Assembly (NCBI GenBank): GCA_946803715.1
Contig: CAMPET010000016.1
Location: forward strand, 486,458-550,457
DNA: 64,000 nucleotides
Reading direction: 5' to 3'
Origin: Beroe ovata
Lineage: Eukaryota > Ctenophora > Nuda > Beroida > Beroidae
Below are positions 43,901-54,272 of the stretch, piece by piece. The position numbers and the translations under genes are program-made. How positions within the stretch are numbered: the first letter of the stretch is position 1; every line of letters begins with the position of its first letter. Under the pieces are notes generated by a model that saw only the letters and a list, made by a program, of their open reading frames with translations, made no database searches and was not told where the DNA came from.

Positions 43901-45936
43901 TATTGTCTCTGTAGTGCCCGGTACTTTTCTCCACTCCAATAATTTCATTTCACTATTTTCGAACATTCCGAATCTTCCTCTCCGCTCGGGTGATTTTCGC
44001 GATTTTGCACCACTTCTCGCCTAGTCTCACTCCATTTGTTCCCCTACTTCTCACCTCTCCCCCCTCACCCAAGAAAAGGGAGATTCCGCCACATTTACGG
44101 ACGAGATTTCCATCCTGATGCACGTGTGTCGGTGTATCGTGCTGTACACTCCCCAACTCACGTCCCTCCTTACCATGTCACGTGACAGAGCCAAGTACTA
44201 CGCCAGTAGTCACTACCAGTGTATCAGCACGGCCAAGTGTACCCTGCTACAGCGGTACGGCGCGTGGCTCTGTGATATGGTCGTGGCAAAACTGGATGAA
44301 TTTCTGAAATCAGGTTAACATTGCTGCTCAATACTTAAGGAACTCACTGTTGTCGGTTGCAATGCTGACGAAAGAATTCGATGACACCAGTTCGCCAGAA
44401 CAGACGTGTGTGTGTGTGTGTGTGTGTNNNNNNNNNNNNNNNNNNNNNNNNNNNNNNNNNNNNNNNNNNNTTTTGTTTTTTTTGGGTGTGTGTGTTTGTG
44501 TCGTGTGTCGTGTGTCGTGTGTCGTGTGAGGAATAAACTATTCATGACATTTTGTTGTGACAAATCATTGACTTCACCGAATCCAATACCTATTATTTCC
44601 CCCTCGCTTCACAGAACCCCTCAACTACGCTGTATCGTGGGAAGAAGCCACTATAAAGGAGGAGACGGAGGAGGGGAAATCAGTGGAGTCCAAAGTGCTC
44701 CTGCCCATCCACTGCTCATCATTTGTCAGCACACTCCTGTACGCCCTGTCATCGGAACTGTACAGAATAGGCTGTCACGGTCTGGACGACAATGAGGTGC
44801 CAAACATGCTCTGTGAGTTGGGAACTTTTCATCTTGAATTTGTATTCTATGATTTCACTGATTATACGTCTTGGATGTATAAAATTAACTATTGATGATA
44901 GACCACTTCGAGAATTTCATTGTCATTAATTCAGCATTCAGCAGTCCGGCATCGCCTGACAAGTATCAAACAATTTACTAACTTTTCTTCCATCCAACTC
45001 ATTGTCAACATTCACATTTCTCTCCCATACAAGGTGACATGAATGATCGGATAGCAGATTCGTATAGCGACTTCCTCGACTCAGTCGAGTTGACTCAGAA
45101 CATGGCACTGCAATTCTGGCTGGACTTCAAGTACCTGACAGCCATGTGCAATGTGTCCACCGCCGTAAACACTGGCCGAAATAAGAAGGTAAAGGGGGGA
45201 GCGTCAATGTGAAAAAATTCAACAGATTGGTGGATGCGGAACAAGATATCTCGAAATACTCGGTAATCGGTTTCTGAAGAAAGGGTACATATTTCGTTTT
45301 CAATCACGGTTATTTCCCTCAGATTACCAACATAACCCGTCGCATAGAGACAAACATAGACCCCTTTGACTGGGACGTGTTCCAGCCCCATCTTGCGGCT
45401 AACTTACACGGACTAATACGCCGGACATATAATCTGTTCGGAGCTGTGTCTGTTTACAGTACAACTGTTCAGGCTATCGCATCTACTGCATCGAGGACAG
45501 CATTCCAGCAGGTATGGTTCACAGTTTATGTGACACTATGTAATATCGTGGCTAGACGATAGGTTTCTAGCTAGTGTTATGTATGTTGAGGGTGGTCATG
45601 AGGGCGTATTGTGATCGGCAGATGGCCACAGGATGGATGTTCAATTCTCATGAACATGATATACCTACATGTGAATTCCATATACCTGGACAGTAGCCAT
45701 AGGAAATGCTTGTCCTCATGTCCTCTCTCTTACCCCAGAACACCCACAACATCCTGTTGAGTAATGAGATGGTGTCAAGATTCCCTCTCTTGCCTGTCGG
45801 TCCCAGTGACACCAGTGCTCCAGCTCAGAAATCCGAGGCATCCACCATTGACACCTCCCTGTCTCACCTGTGTAAGATTTTCAAACTTTTCAGCAGTCCT
45901 TCATATGAGGTATCTGCAAATGAGCTTAGTTCGTAG
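37987..45936 (+). CDS. COG1: Conserved oligomeric Golgi complex subunit 1 (COG1), multi-exon
   Basis: COG1 belongs to the COG tether complex for retrograde transport within the Golgi. The first exon (37987-38090) opens with MTPSNGG. The second (38194 to about 38384) has the diagnostic EIQRNFQKIQRDIESKKQEL and VGERYRELIDTADTI segments. Later exons match human COG1 in order: SQMKLLVDTPEKIW (38.6 kb), TKFPVLTQQWGAISHF (38.9 kb), LDLPDIAGMCNEWV (40.7 kb), ERLTAIYNDI (41.4 kb), LLPIHCSSFVSTLLYALS (44.7 kb) and IDPFDWDVFQPHLAANLH (45.4 kb). The stop is at 45936. The block of about 39.83-42.11 kb recurs at 42.14-44.33 kb around a single N (see findings), so the true exon count is uncertain. The phases of the exons near 38.6 and 38.75 kb do not agree in my reading, which suggests a missed site or a sequence error. 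Confidence 0.88.
39540..40240. repeat. Dispersed repeat inside a COG1 intron
   Basis: This intron stretch has patches similar to 15060-15700 (KSMGHTK-encoding minus-strand block and the adjacent 'ttcactttt.ag.gat' block). Its right part recurs almost unchanged at 42140-42540 as part of the duplicated COG1 block. It interrupts no exon. Confidence 0.45.
40366..40572. repeat. 63-bp minisatellite spanning a COG1 splice donor
   Basis: About three tandem units of roughly 63 bases each include the end of an exon ('atcccactgttaacag') and its GTACTATAG donor. Donor-like copies therefore begin near 40378, 40440 and 40504, and a diverged one near 40567. The duplicated COG1 block at 42.65-42.74 kb carries only about two units, so the repeat number varies. 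Confidence 0.85.
42112..44335 (+). repeat. Second copy of a COG1 exon block
   Basis: From 42140 to 44335 the sequence repeats about 39840-42090 with a few per cent divergence and small indels. The same exons are present: FQQETGLQSLTRHLPQLV, LDLPDIAGMCNEW, SSAEWD, NVAEFVWNLSCKKDSK, EKAKYKEDTIRAAELF and RDRAKYYASSHYQC. A single N at 42111 in a (GT)n tract separates the copies. Unmerged haplotypes are the simplest explanation. If real, the encoded protein would repeat roughly 300 residues. Confidence 0.85.
44402..44520. repeat. (GT)n microsatellite with a 43-N gap, followed by a 'tgtgtcg' repeat
   Basis: GT repeats precede an N run (44428-44470). After it lies a T-rich stretch and a short tandem 'tcgtgtg' repeat. 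It lies in a COG1 intron before the exon encoding EPLNYAVSWEEA. Confidence 0.9.
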
Positions 45937-46317
45937 ACCCATGATTCAGAATATTATTTGAAATGTGTTGTTTAGTTGAATGTTAGTCAGTGGGTAATTG
46001 TAATTTAGTTTTGACAACTGTACGTGGCTTCTGTTTTGAGAGTTTCACACTACGTAGCTCTGAATTTAGAACCTATGGATTGTTCAAGTACCGATAAAGC
46101 ATGTTAATTTTGCATTAGTTGTGTTATCAGTGATAATATCTAAGATTGACATCAAGATTGAGTTAATGAGTTAATGAGTTGATATGAGTTAATGAGTTGT
46201 GAACTTGTGTCGGTGTAGATATTTTCAGCATTATCTGTATCTGGCAACAGTTGATGACATGCAAATATCATTAATTGCCCCGACAGAAAGTCCCATCCTT
46301 ATCTTTTCCTTAGCGCC
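45937..46317. other. Intergenic between COG1 and DDX11
   Basis: This 380-base spacer separates two plus-strand genes. It contains a small 'gagttaatgagtt' tandem repeat at 46160-46200. No ORF is credible. Confidence 0.45.
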
Positions 46318-49300
46318 ATGGTAGATGAATTCCCCTTCCCGTTCAAACCATACAAGATACAGGAGGAATTTATGAAGGAGTTATATCAGACAATCGAGAA
46401 CAGGGGTATCGGTATCTTTGAGAGTCCTACAGGCACAGGTCAGTGTCGAATCTGGGATACCATGGCACTATGGCAGATCTGATTCATCAAACTCAATAAG
46501 TTTAGTCAGTGAATAGTGATGTAAAGCATACATTTGATGCTGCTATTCAGAATGAACATCCAACTACCGCAGGCAAGTCACTCAGTATAATCTGCAGCGC
46601 ATTGAAGTGGCTCAAAGACCACCAACAAAGGGTAGAAGATGAACTCTGTGAAGTACAGAGCGATGAAAATGAACCAGACTGGGTTAATGAGCAGTTTCAA
46701 CAGATACAGGTCGATTCCTTGTGTAACCATTTTGTCAAAACCACCAAGTATTGCATGATAGCTGTAGATCTATGCTATATCTGTGAAGCTAAATCCATGC
46801 TAGATCATATAGCTGGGACTTGGTTGGGATCATATAGCTGGGACTTGGTTGGGATCATTTAGCTGCGAGTTGGTTGGGATCATATAGCTGGGACTTGGTT
46901 GGGATCATGATTGCAGTTGTTCCTCCACAGGTTCAGCAGCTTCAGAGTGCCAAGCAAGCCACGGCAGAGAAGGTGGCTCGTCGCCAGAGGAGAGTTCTCA
47001 AAAGCCGGAAACGATTTAAGGTCAGTTCCTGCATATCTTGGATTATTTTCCTTGGATTCTTTGTATGTATCTTGAATCTGCATCCCAGGTCGATAAGGAG
47101 AATGAGTCACCAGAGGAGTATGAACCGCATTTCTCCAGTAGTGATGATAGTAGCTGCTCAGAATCCGATGATCAATACTGTGTCAAGATATTCTACTGTT
47201 CACGGACCCACTCCCAGCTTTCACAGGTGTTCTTTTTTTCGGTATCCTTATGATAGACATGTTTTTTGTTTACACAATGCACAATATGCTCCAGGCTCCT
47301 TTCATCCTACACACCACACATACGGGATGCCTGCATTTGGTATTTCTCACACTCCCTTCAGTTCATAAACGAGATAAAGAAATCGCCGTATTCGAGTGTC
47401 AGAGTCACAATGCTCGGTTCCCGTGGCAACTTGTGCATTAACCCAGCGGTAAGCCAGCTCAGATCAAACAACCTCATCAACGAACGTTGTCTAGAGCTTC
47501 GTCAAGCGAAATCTCGTCAAGCGAAACAAGAAGATGAGGCTCCCAGCGATCAAAAGACTACGAAAAAGGGGAAATGCGCGTTTTATTCGTCCCAAAAAGT
47601 ACGCGATTTTTCGTCGCATATACTGTCCGAGATTCAAGATATGGAGAATTTGGTGACTGGCGCCAAGGAGTCTGAGTCCTGTCCGTACTACTCAACAAGG
47701 ACGGCAGTCCCCCAGGCAGAGGTCGTTCTCTTGCCCTACAACATGATTCTCCACCGAGAGCAGAGGAAATCTCTCAATGTCAGGTTGGTTTTATAGAAGT
47801 CATCATAATCGCTGTTGTTTGTGCAGCATGATTGGTTGCTCAATCGCCCGAGCATTCGAGCAACATGCATGTTTCCCGAGTTTTCGGGTTCAAGTGCGGG
47901 TCAATCGAATACTTCTCTGAGTTTTTCCTAATTCAGTTGTTGAACAAGAAATGGAAATTTAACCCCCGCATAGGTTGAAAGACTCTGTGGTGATCATTGA
48001 TGAGGCACATAACCTGATCGAGACGATAAACGAGATACATTCCATCACAATCAATCGTGCAGATTGCCAGACCACTCATAGGAAACTGAGTGTATATCTG
48101 AGGAAGGTAACAGATAATTTGCGAGTTATTTTGTGAGTTTATGAAAATTGAAACATGATAGTAAACGAGAGAGTAAAACTATGATCGACGATCGTACAGG
48201 TGAAAACGAAGCTGAAACCAGTGAATCTACTACACTGTAAGCAAGTCTTACACTGTATTAACTTGCTCTACAATTCTTTCTCCAAAGCACACGGAGCGCT
48301 CACTTCTCCAAAATCCTACCTTTTCACTATCGGTGACTACCAAACGATGGCCGGGCTTGGCGACATCAATCTTTTCGAACTTGTCAAGTACATCAGAGAC
48401 AGTCACCTTGTTCAGAAGGTCCAGGGATACGAAGAAGAAGAAGGAGATTCAAGCGCTGGCTCGGTGAAGATCCACACTCGCTCCGCTCTGGGAGAAATAT
48501 CATCTCTTTTTACCAGCTTGACGAATGCTGACTCCGCCGGTAGGATACTTATGATGATATGTGATCCATCCTCCACTGCTCCGTCCACAGCGTGCTCCTT
48601 TGTGAGATACATATCGCTGAACAGCGAGGACCCGTTCCTACCCCTCCTTACCGAGTGTAGGAGTGTGATCCTGGCCGGGGGCACGATGGAGCCCGTGGGG
48701 GAAGTGAAGCAGCAGCTCCTCAACTCTTGCACATCACGTGACGTCACGTTATTCAGCTGCGGTCACGTGATTCCTCCGCATAACCTATTACCTCTCACGC
48801 TCTCGCATGGGAAGTCACTCGAATTGAACTTCTCCTTCGAGAATAGGAAGAAACCTGGGGTTTTACAAGAAGTCGGGAATGTCCTTTTGGAACTTTGCCA
48901 GGTTTTTTGCGATTGTTGTTATTGCCTTGTCCATGAGTTAGTTAGTGATAGGGTTAAAAATCAAATAAACTTGATCCTAGATTGTTCCCGGTGGTATTGT
49001 CTGCTTCTTTCCATCGTACCAATGCTTGGCTGACTGCAAAACTGCGCTCCAAAAGTGCGGAATTATAGACAAGATCGCCAAGTTAAAGACACTATTCTAT
49101 GACGAATCGGGTAGTAAGAACACTGATGGAATACTAGAGAGTTATAGTAAGAGAATTGCAAGTTCAGCTGCGGGGATGAAAAACTCCTCTAACACAGGTT
49201 ATTTCTTCACACAATACAGTGATGCGTTCACATAGCCAGATTACGAAGCAATTACTGTGAGATTACGTTCTTGCGCAGGTGCGGTGCTGTTCAGTGTACT

Positions 49301-49984
49301 CGGTGGGAAGATGAGTGAAGGAATCAACTTCAGTGATGATCTTGGTAGATGTGTAGTGGTCGTCGGACTACCCTTCGCCAATCCAACTGACCCTGTCTTA
49401 CAGGTATTTAGGTCATTCACTCGTTTACTTATTCTGTATTCCGGTATGAACATAATTTCGTATCTCAACAGCTATAGCTAGTATTAAGGTTATGGATAAC
49501 ATTCACAATTTACTGATTACTCCGCGATTTTTAAAACATCACTTCGTCAGGAAAAAATGCGGTACCTTGACACCACTCTACGAAGTTCTGAAGAAGGGAG
49601 GACTCCAGGTCAAACTTACTACGAGAATAAGTGTATGAAAGCTGTAAACCAAGCTATTGGCAGGGCTGTCAGACATGCCGGGGACTATGCTACGATTCTA
49701 CTTCTTGATAAGAGGTAATGGACCGAGTCGTATACTATCTTCACATATTTTGTTGTAGCCAGTCAATCGGCCTCCAAACTTTGGTTTTTGCAATTGGCAA
49801 TTTGCCGATAACCATTGATATTGCCACTAATCGGCACCACCTTTTTATTGGAGTTCACGTCATCAGGTACACTACTGATCGAATCAGCAAGAAGTTACCG
49901 GCATGGATAAGGGAACATTTAACCCACGCCAATTCTGTGGATAGTGCCAGTTCCCTCATAAGAAACTTCTTCTCTGGAAGATAA
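46318..49984 (+). CDS. DDX11: DDX11/ChlR1-type DEAH iron-sulfur DNA helicase
   Basis: This is a superfamily 2, XPD-like 5'-3' helicase needed for sister-chromatid cohesion. The start at 46318 opens with [11 protein letters not shown] (Q motif). Exon 1 ends in ESPTGTG and the next begins KSLS, making Walker A GTGKS across the intron. An exon at about 47.36-47.78 kb carries the four Fe-S cysteines ([19 protein letters not shown]); VVIIDEAHN (near 47.99 kb) is the DEAH box. The large exon at 48.2-48.9 kb matches the HD1/Arch-to-HD2 region, including LAGGTMEPV and FSCGHVIPP. Then come [12 protein letters not shown] (near 49.0 kb), [12 protein letters not shown] (near 49.3 kb), [14 protein letters not shown] (49551-49715) and a final exon with KKLPAWI ending at 49984. 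All major motifs appear intact. The last two exons recur downstream in the tandem array. Confidence 0.93.
47830..47945 (+). mobile_element. tRNA-derived SINE-like element in a DDX11 intron
   Basis: 'tggttgctcaatcg' resembles an A box and 'cgggttcaagtgcgg' a B box, followed by 'tcaatcgaatacttctctga' and 'tttttcctaattcag', the tail of the element at 12168. It is diverged from the copies in the 50-58 kb array. It lies in the intron before the DEAH-box exon. Confidence 0.55.
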
Positions 49985-50234
49985 GTTGACATTTTCAAGC
50001 TAATCTCTATCGTTCTTATCTGATTTGATTTCTAATTTAGGGCATTACTTTTGAATGACACCGTAAGTAGGTTTGTGACCATTTACTTCGATTGATGTAA
50101 AATTTTCTTGCACGATGAGATTGTGGGATATCATGAATGTAATAAAAGTGCCAAGTTATTGGCGTTGTCCATCTCAATGACAACAAAACAACTAGAAATA
50201 ACCCCTTTGACCGAACTCCTTCGATTTTTGTCAT

Positions 50235-50600
50235 ATGATCTTATGATATTCGATTGAATGAGATCAGGATCAAGAACTAATAAAATGAGTGAAGAAACTC
50301 AGAGAAGTATGGGATTGACCGGGGCTTGGACCCAGAACCTCAGGAGCAACAGGCGTGATTCCTGAGGTTCTGGGTTCAAGTCCCAATCAATCCCATACTT
50401 TTCTGACTTTCTCATCAGTACTTCATCTTGATCTCATTCAAACGAATACCCCCCCTTCATCCTAAGCCGAGATCAGCCCGTGTATGTTGTTCCCTCGGCT
50501 TTTGTACAGCAGGGTGTACGATGTGTGTGTATGCTTGTGTGTGGGACGTGGGTGTGTGTGTGACATTAATTTTGCTGTGAAGGATATGAACAGAATTACT
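50235..50600. mobile_element. tRNA-like foldback element, array copy 1
   Basis: Arms at about 50303-50344 and 50359-50404 are inverted copies around a 14-base loop. The right arm contains a T-arm/B-box-like GGGTTCAAGTCC and ends in an acceptor-like 'caatccca', while the left arm begins 'tgggattg'. A conserved tail ('tcagtacttcat.ttgatctcatt'), a 'gccgagatcagcccg' block and the 'tgtacagcagggtgtacgatgtgtgt' block follow. Homologous pieces lie at 11.95-12.29 kb and 47.9 kb. Confidence 0.7.
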
Positions 50601-50733
50601 TCACGATCATATATGATATGAACAATGTATAAAATAATAATTGTTATTCAGCATTTCAAACTCCTCACGTTTTCGCGCATTTTATAGGGAATGGCTAGAT
50701 TGCAAATGTGCCCTGAGATGTAGCCTAGGGATT

Positions 50734-51732
50734 ATGAGTACGAAATTGGAAGAAATAATTCAGAAATTCGATTTAACTGACCCAGCTTATGAAAAATTCA
50801 ACAAATACATCAAGGTTTATGTTCTCAAAGGAAGTAGTCGTAAAGTTCAAGGATCACAGTTATTCACAACAGATTTTCTCTTTGATCTTGACTCCCCAAA
50901 GTCGAAGGAATGGCATGCATTGACAGAGGAACTGAAAGGAATAGTGGATAAGAGATATCAAGCTGCTCCAAAACCAGAGAGCAGGGATGAATCTCCCTGT
51001 AGTCAGAGAGAGGAGGTACTCTTCGGAATTATATTCATTGCTAATATGCCTGAGGACGATGCAGAACAATATATTAAATTGGTTTCAATAAGGGTTGAGC
51101 ATCTTTGTCTCATAGAACAGGAGGGAAGTCTAACTCCACGCCCACCCATGCCTATTGATAAGGATTTGAGCTTCATGGACTTTGTCTACCTCAAGGAAGA
51201 TGAGTTCAAGAGGTGTTTGACTGAGTATGAACAACTTGTGAGCATGCTCTCAACTCTTGGTGAAGATAAGGTGTATGATGCAATTGTCAAGGACAGGAAT
51301 CTCCTCGTCCTTAGTCTGTACATGTCCAAGTCTATAGCTCTGCTTCGCTTTCTTTACGACATGACGGAAAATGAAAAACGAGAGGAAACTTCTGACATAG
51401 CAAAAGAATTCATAGAAATTATTGAGGACTTCGGAAATGGGCCATTGCCAAACGTTGATTCTATATTTGTGAACAATTTTCTCTCTGATGCTTTATCTAA
51501 AAATGAATTTGGTTGTGCTGTGAATCATCAAATCGAAAGTTTAATCAAAGCAGATAAAACAGTCATAGATTTGGTTTGTCGAGTGATGTGTGAGTGCAAA
51601 CATAAGCGAGCATCAAGCCAAGAGGGCTTGACTAACCTTGCTTCAATGTTAAGGGTGGATCCTATCTACAGATTTTTCATTAGAAAGCATCGTGATGCTG
51701 TAGACCTGATCCTAGCGACAATAGATGGATGA
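50734..51732 (+). CDS. Unknown intronless ORF family, copy 1
   Basis: A 332-residue frame begins MSTKLEEIIQKF. I recognise no domain. The protein is acidic and leucine-rich, with predicted helices throughout, a PTPRPPMP-like proline segment near the middle (LTPRPPMP in this copy), and a C-terminal Cys/His/Lys patch (CECKHKR). No signal peptide or membrane helix is evident. The frame stays open upstream to 50641 in this copy, but the upstream part is frame-shifted in the other copies, so ATG 50734 is the conserved start. It differs from copy 2 at about 45 bases, mostly amino-acid changing. It lies between DDX11 and SCFD2, with no introns while both neighbours have them. Confidence 0.7.
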   Translation: MSTKLEEIIQKFDLTDPAYEKFNKYIKVYVLKGSSRKVQGSQLFTTDFLFDLDSPKSKEWHALTEELKGIVDKRYQAAPKPESRDESPCSQREEVLFGIIFIANMPEDDAEQYIKLVSIRVEHLCLIEQEGSLTPRPPMPIDKDLSFMDFVYLKEDEFKRCLTEYEQLVSMLSTLGEDKVYDAIVKDRNLLVLSLYMSKSIALLRFLYDMTENEKREETSDIAKEFIEIIEDFGNGPLPNVDSIFVNNFLSDALSKNEFGCAVNHQIESLIKADKTVIDLVCRVMCECKHKRASSQEGLTNLASMLRVDPIYRFFIRKHRDAVDLILATIDG

Positions 51733-52160
51733 CATGGATTCAAAGCATAGTGCCAGAGTAGTAACTAAGCTTTTTGCGATTCAACAATCACTTGGGGCGA
51801 CCTTGTTTATGTTACACGTAACTGATCCATGCCTTAGCATCACTTTCTGTGACTTCATCTACTGAAGGGCAATTTATTTAAATTCATGGTTTGCAAGTAT
51901 GAATAAAATTATGGGGTCAGGATTGTAGGTCGGGGGACTTGAAAGTTAAGAAATCTCTTTCTCCGATGTGTAGAAATTCGTAGCGAAGAGAGAGTCTTGA
52001 TTTAATTAATAATTATGTTAGCCTAAATCTTTCTTTTACAAATCTTTATTTTAACTGATTTATAATTCAGCATCGCATTAACTTTCTTTTATCTGTAGAC
52101 GAACACATGGGCTAATCTTTATCTAATTCGATTTATGTAAAATAGACACTACATTGATGG
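51733..52160. other. AT-rich 3' flank of unknown ORF copy 1
   Basis: No gene is seen. It is homologous to 55272-55610 and 59144-59490 with indels and about 5 per cent substitutions, similar to the divergence in the ORF itself. Confidence 0.5.
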
Positions 52161-52984
52161 TGATATCTTTTTTCTTTCTTCTCGGAACTGTGCCATAATC
52201 ATCGGGTTGAGAGGGATAACTCAGCCATTGCTAGCTATCCTCTCTATGAGTCACATTCATCACCTGGAAATTGGTTACATGTGAATAGTGAACGTCATTC
52301 ATTGCCCATAAACCTGAGGGTATATACAGAATTAGATTAGAAAGGCTAGGTTCATGAAGGATCACCTTGGAACAAATGGACCATTTCTTCTGATTGGCAC
52401 TGTGACATGATCAATGATACTTGCCCCGTTGATTGACTTTCGTTCCAATTTGCATTGTGTATGTTGACAAGACGACACATTTAACCGTGAGTCGAAACAA
52501 TACTCCCAGTGCAGATTCAAATACTCCCAGATTCAACAACTCAAGATTATTATATGTGGAATCGTTGCCCCAATCAGCAAGTTCATTGTTCCTAAAGAGT
52601 AAAAAAGAACTTAATGAGCAACTTAGTCTAAGCACCATCATCAGAAATGAGCTCCAGGAAACTATTATAGTATTAGCACGTGTCCATGGCAACGCTCGAT
52701 ATAGTTCAAAATCTGCACGTGCAAAACTGCAACACGAAATTCGTGACGTACAACCGGACAAACAAACAAACAACCAAATTATGATATAGAAGATTTTTTT
52801 TGACGATTTGATTTGATTCATGTAAAATTGACTTTGAATTAATAGTGATTTATTGAAAACCTCGAGTACATAGATATTTGATTCAATTATTGATACTTGA
52901 GCTTTTCCCCTGTCAATTTCCTTTTCAGTCCCTACTCCTTACCTTGGACAATGTTTTCACCACCATTTCACTCTCATGTAGGAT
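52161..52984. other. SCFD2 upstream/promoter-like region, array copy 1
   Basis: This corresponds to the sequence 5' of intact SCFD2 (59490-60286). Frames exist on both strands (plus 52433-52789, minus 52411-52821) but are broken by indels in the third unit, which argues against a conserved protein. A 14-base GTGTCCATGGCAAC at 52680-52693 resembles an RFX X-box and is kept in all three units. Confidence 0.45.
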
Positions 52985-53176
52985 ATGGCGCACCTGCTCG
53001 CTCCCAAATGGTGGGACACATTGGTAACCGAGATGGATCGCAGTGTAGTGGTGTGTGACACCGCGGCTCTGGAGATGCTACACTGGAGGAAAAAATGCGG
53101 TACCTTGACACCACTCTACGAAGTTCTGAAGAAGGGAGAAGTCCAGGTCAAACTTACTACGAGAATAAGTGTATGA
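52985..53176 (+). pseudogene. Truncated SCFD2 exon 1 fused to a DDX11 exon, copy 1
   Basis: The frame begins MAHLLAPKWWDTLVTEMD, like SCFD2 exon 1, and runs to ALEMLHW. It then crosses the duplication breakpoint (53088/53089) into DDX11 exon sequence read in a different frame (RKKCGT...), stopping after 63 residues. The DDX11 exon here has lost its splice acceptor, since the breakpoint is exactly at the exon start. A functional product is unlikely. Confidence 0.75.
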
Positions 53177-53521
53177 AAGCTGTAAACCAAGCTATTGGCA
53201 GGGCCGTCAGACATGCCGGGGACTATGCTACAATTCTACTTCTTGATAAGAGGTAATGGACCGAGTCGTATACTATCTCCACATATTTTGTTGTAGCCAG
53301 TCATCAGCCTCCAAACTTTAGTTTTTGCAATTGGCAATTTGCCGATAACCATTGATATTGCCACTAATCGGCACCCCCTTTTTATTGGAGTTCACGTCAT
53401 CAGGTACACTACTGATCGAATCAGCAAGAAGTTACCAGCATGGATAAGGGAACATTTAACCCACACCAATTCTGTGGATAGTGCCAATTCCCTCATAAGA
53501 AACTTCTTCTCTGGAAGATAA
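53089..53521 (+). pseudogene. Orphan copy of the last two DDX11 exons, copy 1
   Basis: These exons, with [14 protein letters not shown] and KKLPAWI, are detached from the rest of the helicase gene. They are nearly identical to 49551-49984 and end with the same C-terminus. Without the ATP-binding domain they cannot make a helicase. Confidence 0.85.
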
Positions 53522-53779
53522 GTAGACATCTTCAATCTAATCTCTATCGTTCCTATCTGATTTGATTTCTAATTTAGGGCATTAGTTTTGAATAACACTG
53601 TAAGTAGGTTTGTGACCATTTACTTCGATTGATGTAAAATTTTCTTGCACGATGAGATTGTGGGATATCATGAATGTAATATAGGTGTCAAGTTATTGGC
53701 GTTTTCCACCTCACTCACAACAAAACAACTAAAAATAACCCCTTTGACCGAACTCCTTTGTGTTCTTTGTCATATGATC

Positions 53780-54140
53780 TTATGATATTCGATTGAATGA
53801 GATCAATATTAAGTACTACTAAAATGAGAGAAGAAACTCAGAGAAGTATGGGATTGACCGGAGCTTGGACCCAGAACCTCAGGAGCAACAGGCGTGATTC
53901 CTGAGGTTCTGTGTTCAAGCCCCGGTCAATCCCATTCTTTTCTGATTTTCTAATCAGTACTTCATCATGATCTCATTCAAACGAATACCCCCCCCTTCAT
54001 CCTAAGCCGAGATCAGCCCGTGTATGATGTTCCCTCGGCTTTTGTACAGCAGGGTGTACGATGTATGTGTATGCTTGTGTGTGTGACGTGGGTGTGTGTG
54101 TGACATTTATTTTGCAGTGAAGGATATAAACAGTATTAAT
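53780..54140. mobile_element. tRNA-like foldback element, array copy 2
   Basis: This is the same structure as 50235-50600. Inverted arms lie at about 53842-53884 and 53899-53944, followed by the 'gccgagatcagcccg' and 'tgtacagcagggtgtacg' blocks. Confidence 0.7.
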
Positions 54141-54272
54141 TTACGATCATATGATATGAACAATGTATAAGATGATAATTGTTATTCAGCATTATAAACT
54201 CCTCACGTTTTCACGCATTTTATACGGGAATGGCTAGATTGCAAATGTACCCTGAGATGTAGCCTAGGGATT

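Noticed and set aside
50641-50733. N-terminal extension of unknown ORF copy 1
   Set aside because: The upstream frame is shifted by an inserted base in copies 2 and 3, so the conserved start is MSTKLEE at 50734.
52433-52789. Plus-strand 118-residue frame (also 55883-56239)
   Set aside because: Units 1 and 2 are identical here, so they give no test of conservation. In unit 3 the frame is destroyed by several indels.
52411-52821. Minus-strand 136-residue frame (also 55861-56271, 59550-60062) with a hydrophobic start
   Set aside because: It overlaps the SCFD2 upstream region, is rearranged by indels in unit 3, and shows no conserved domain.
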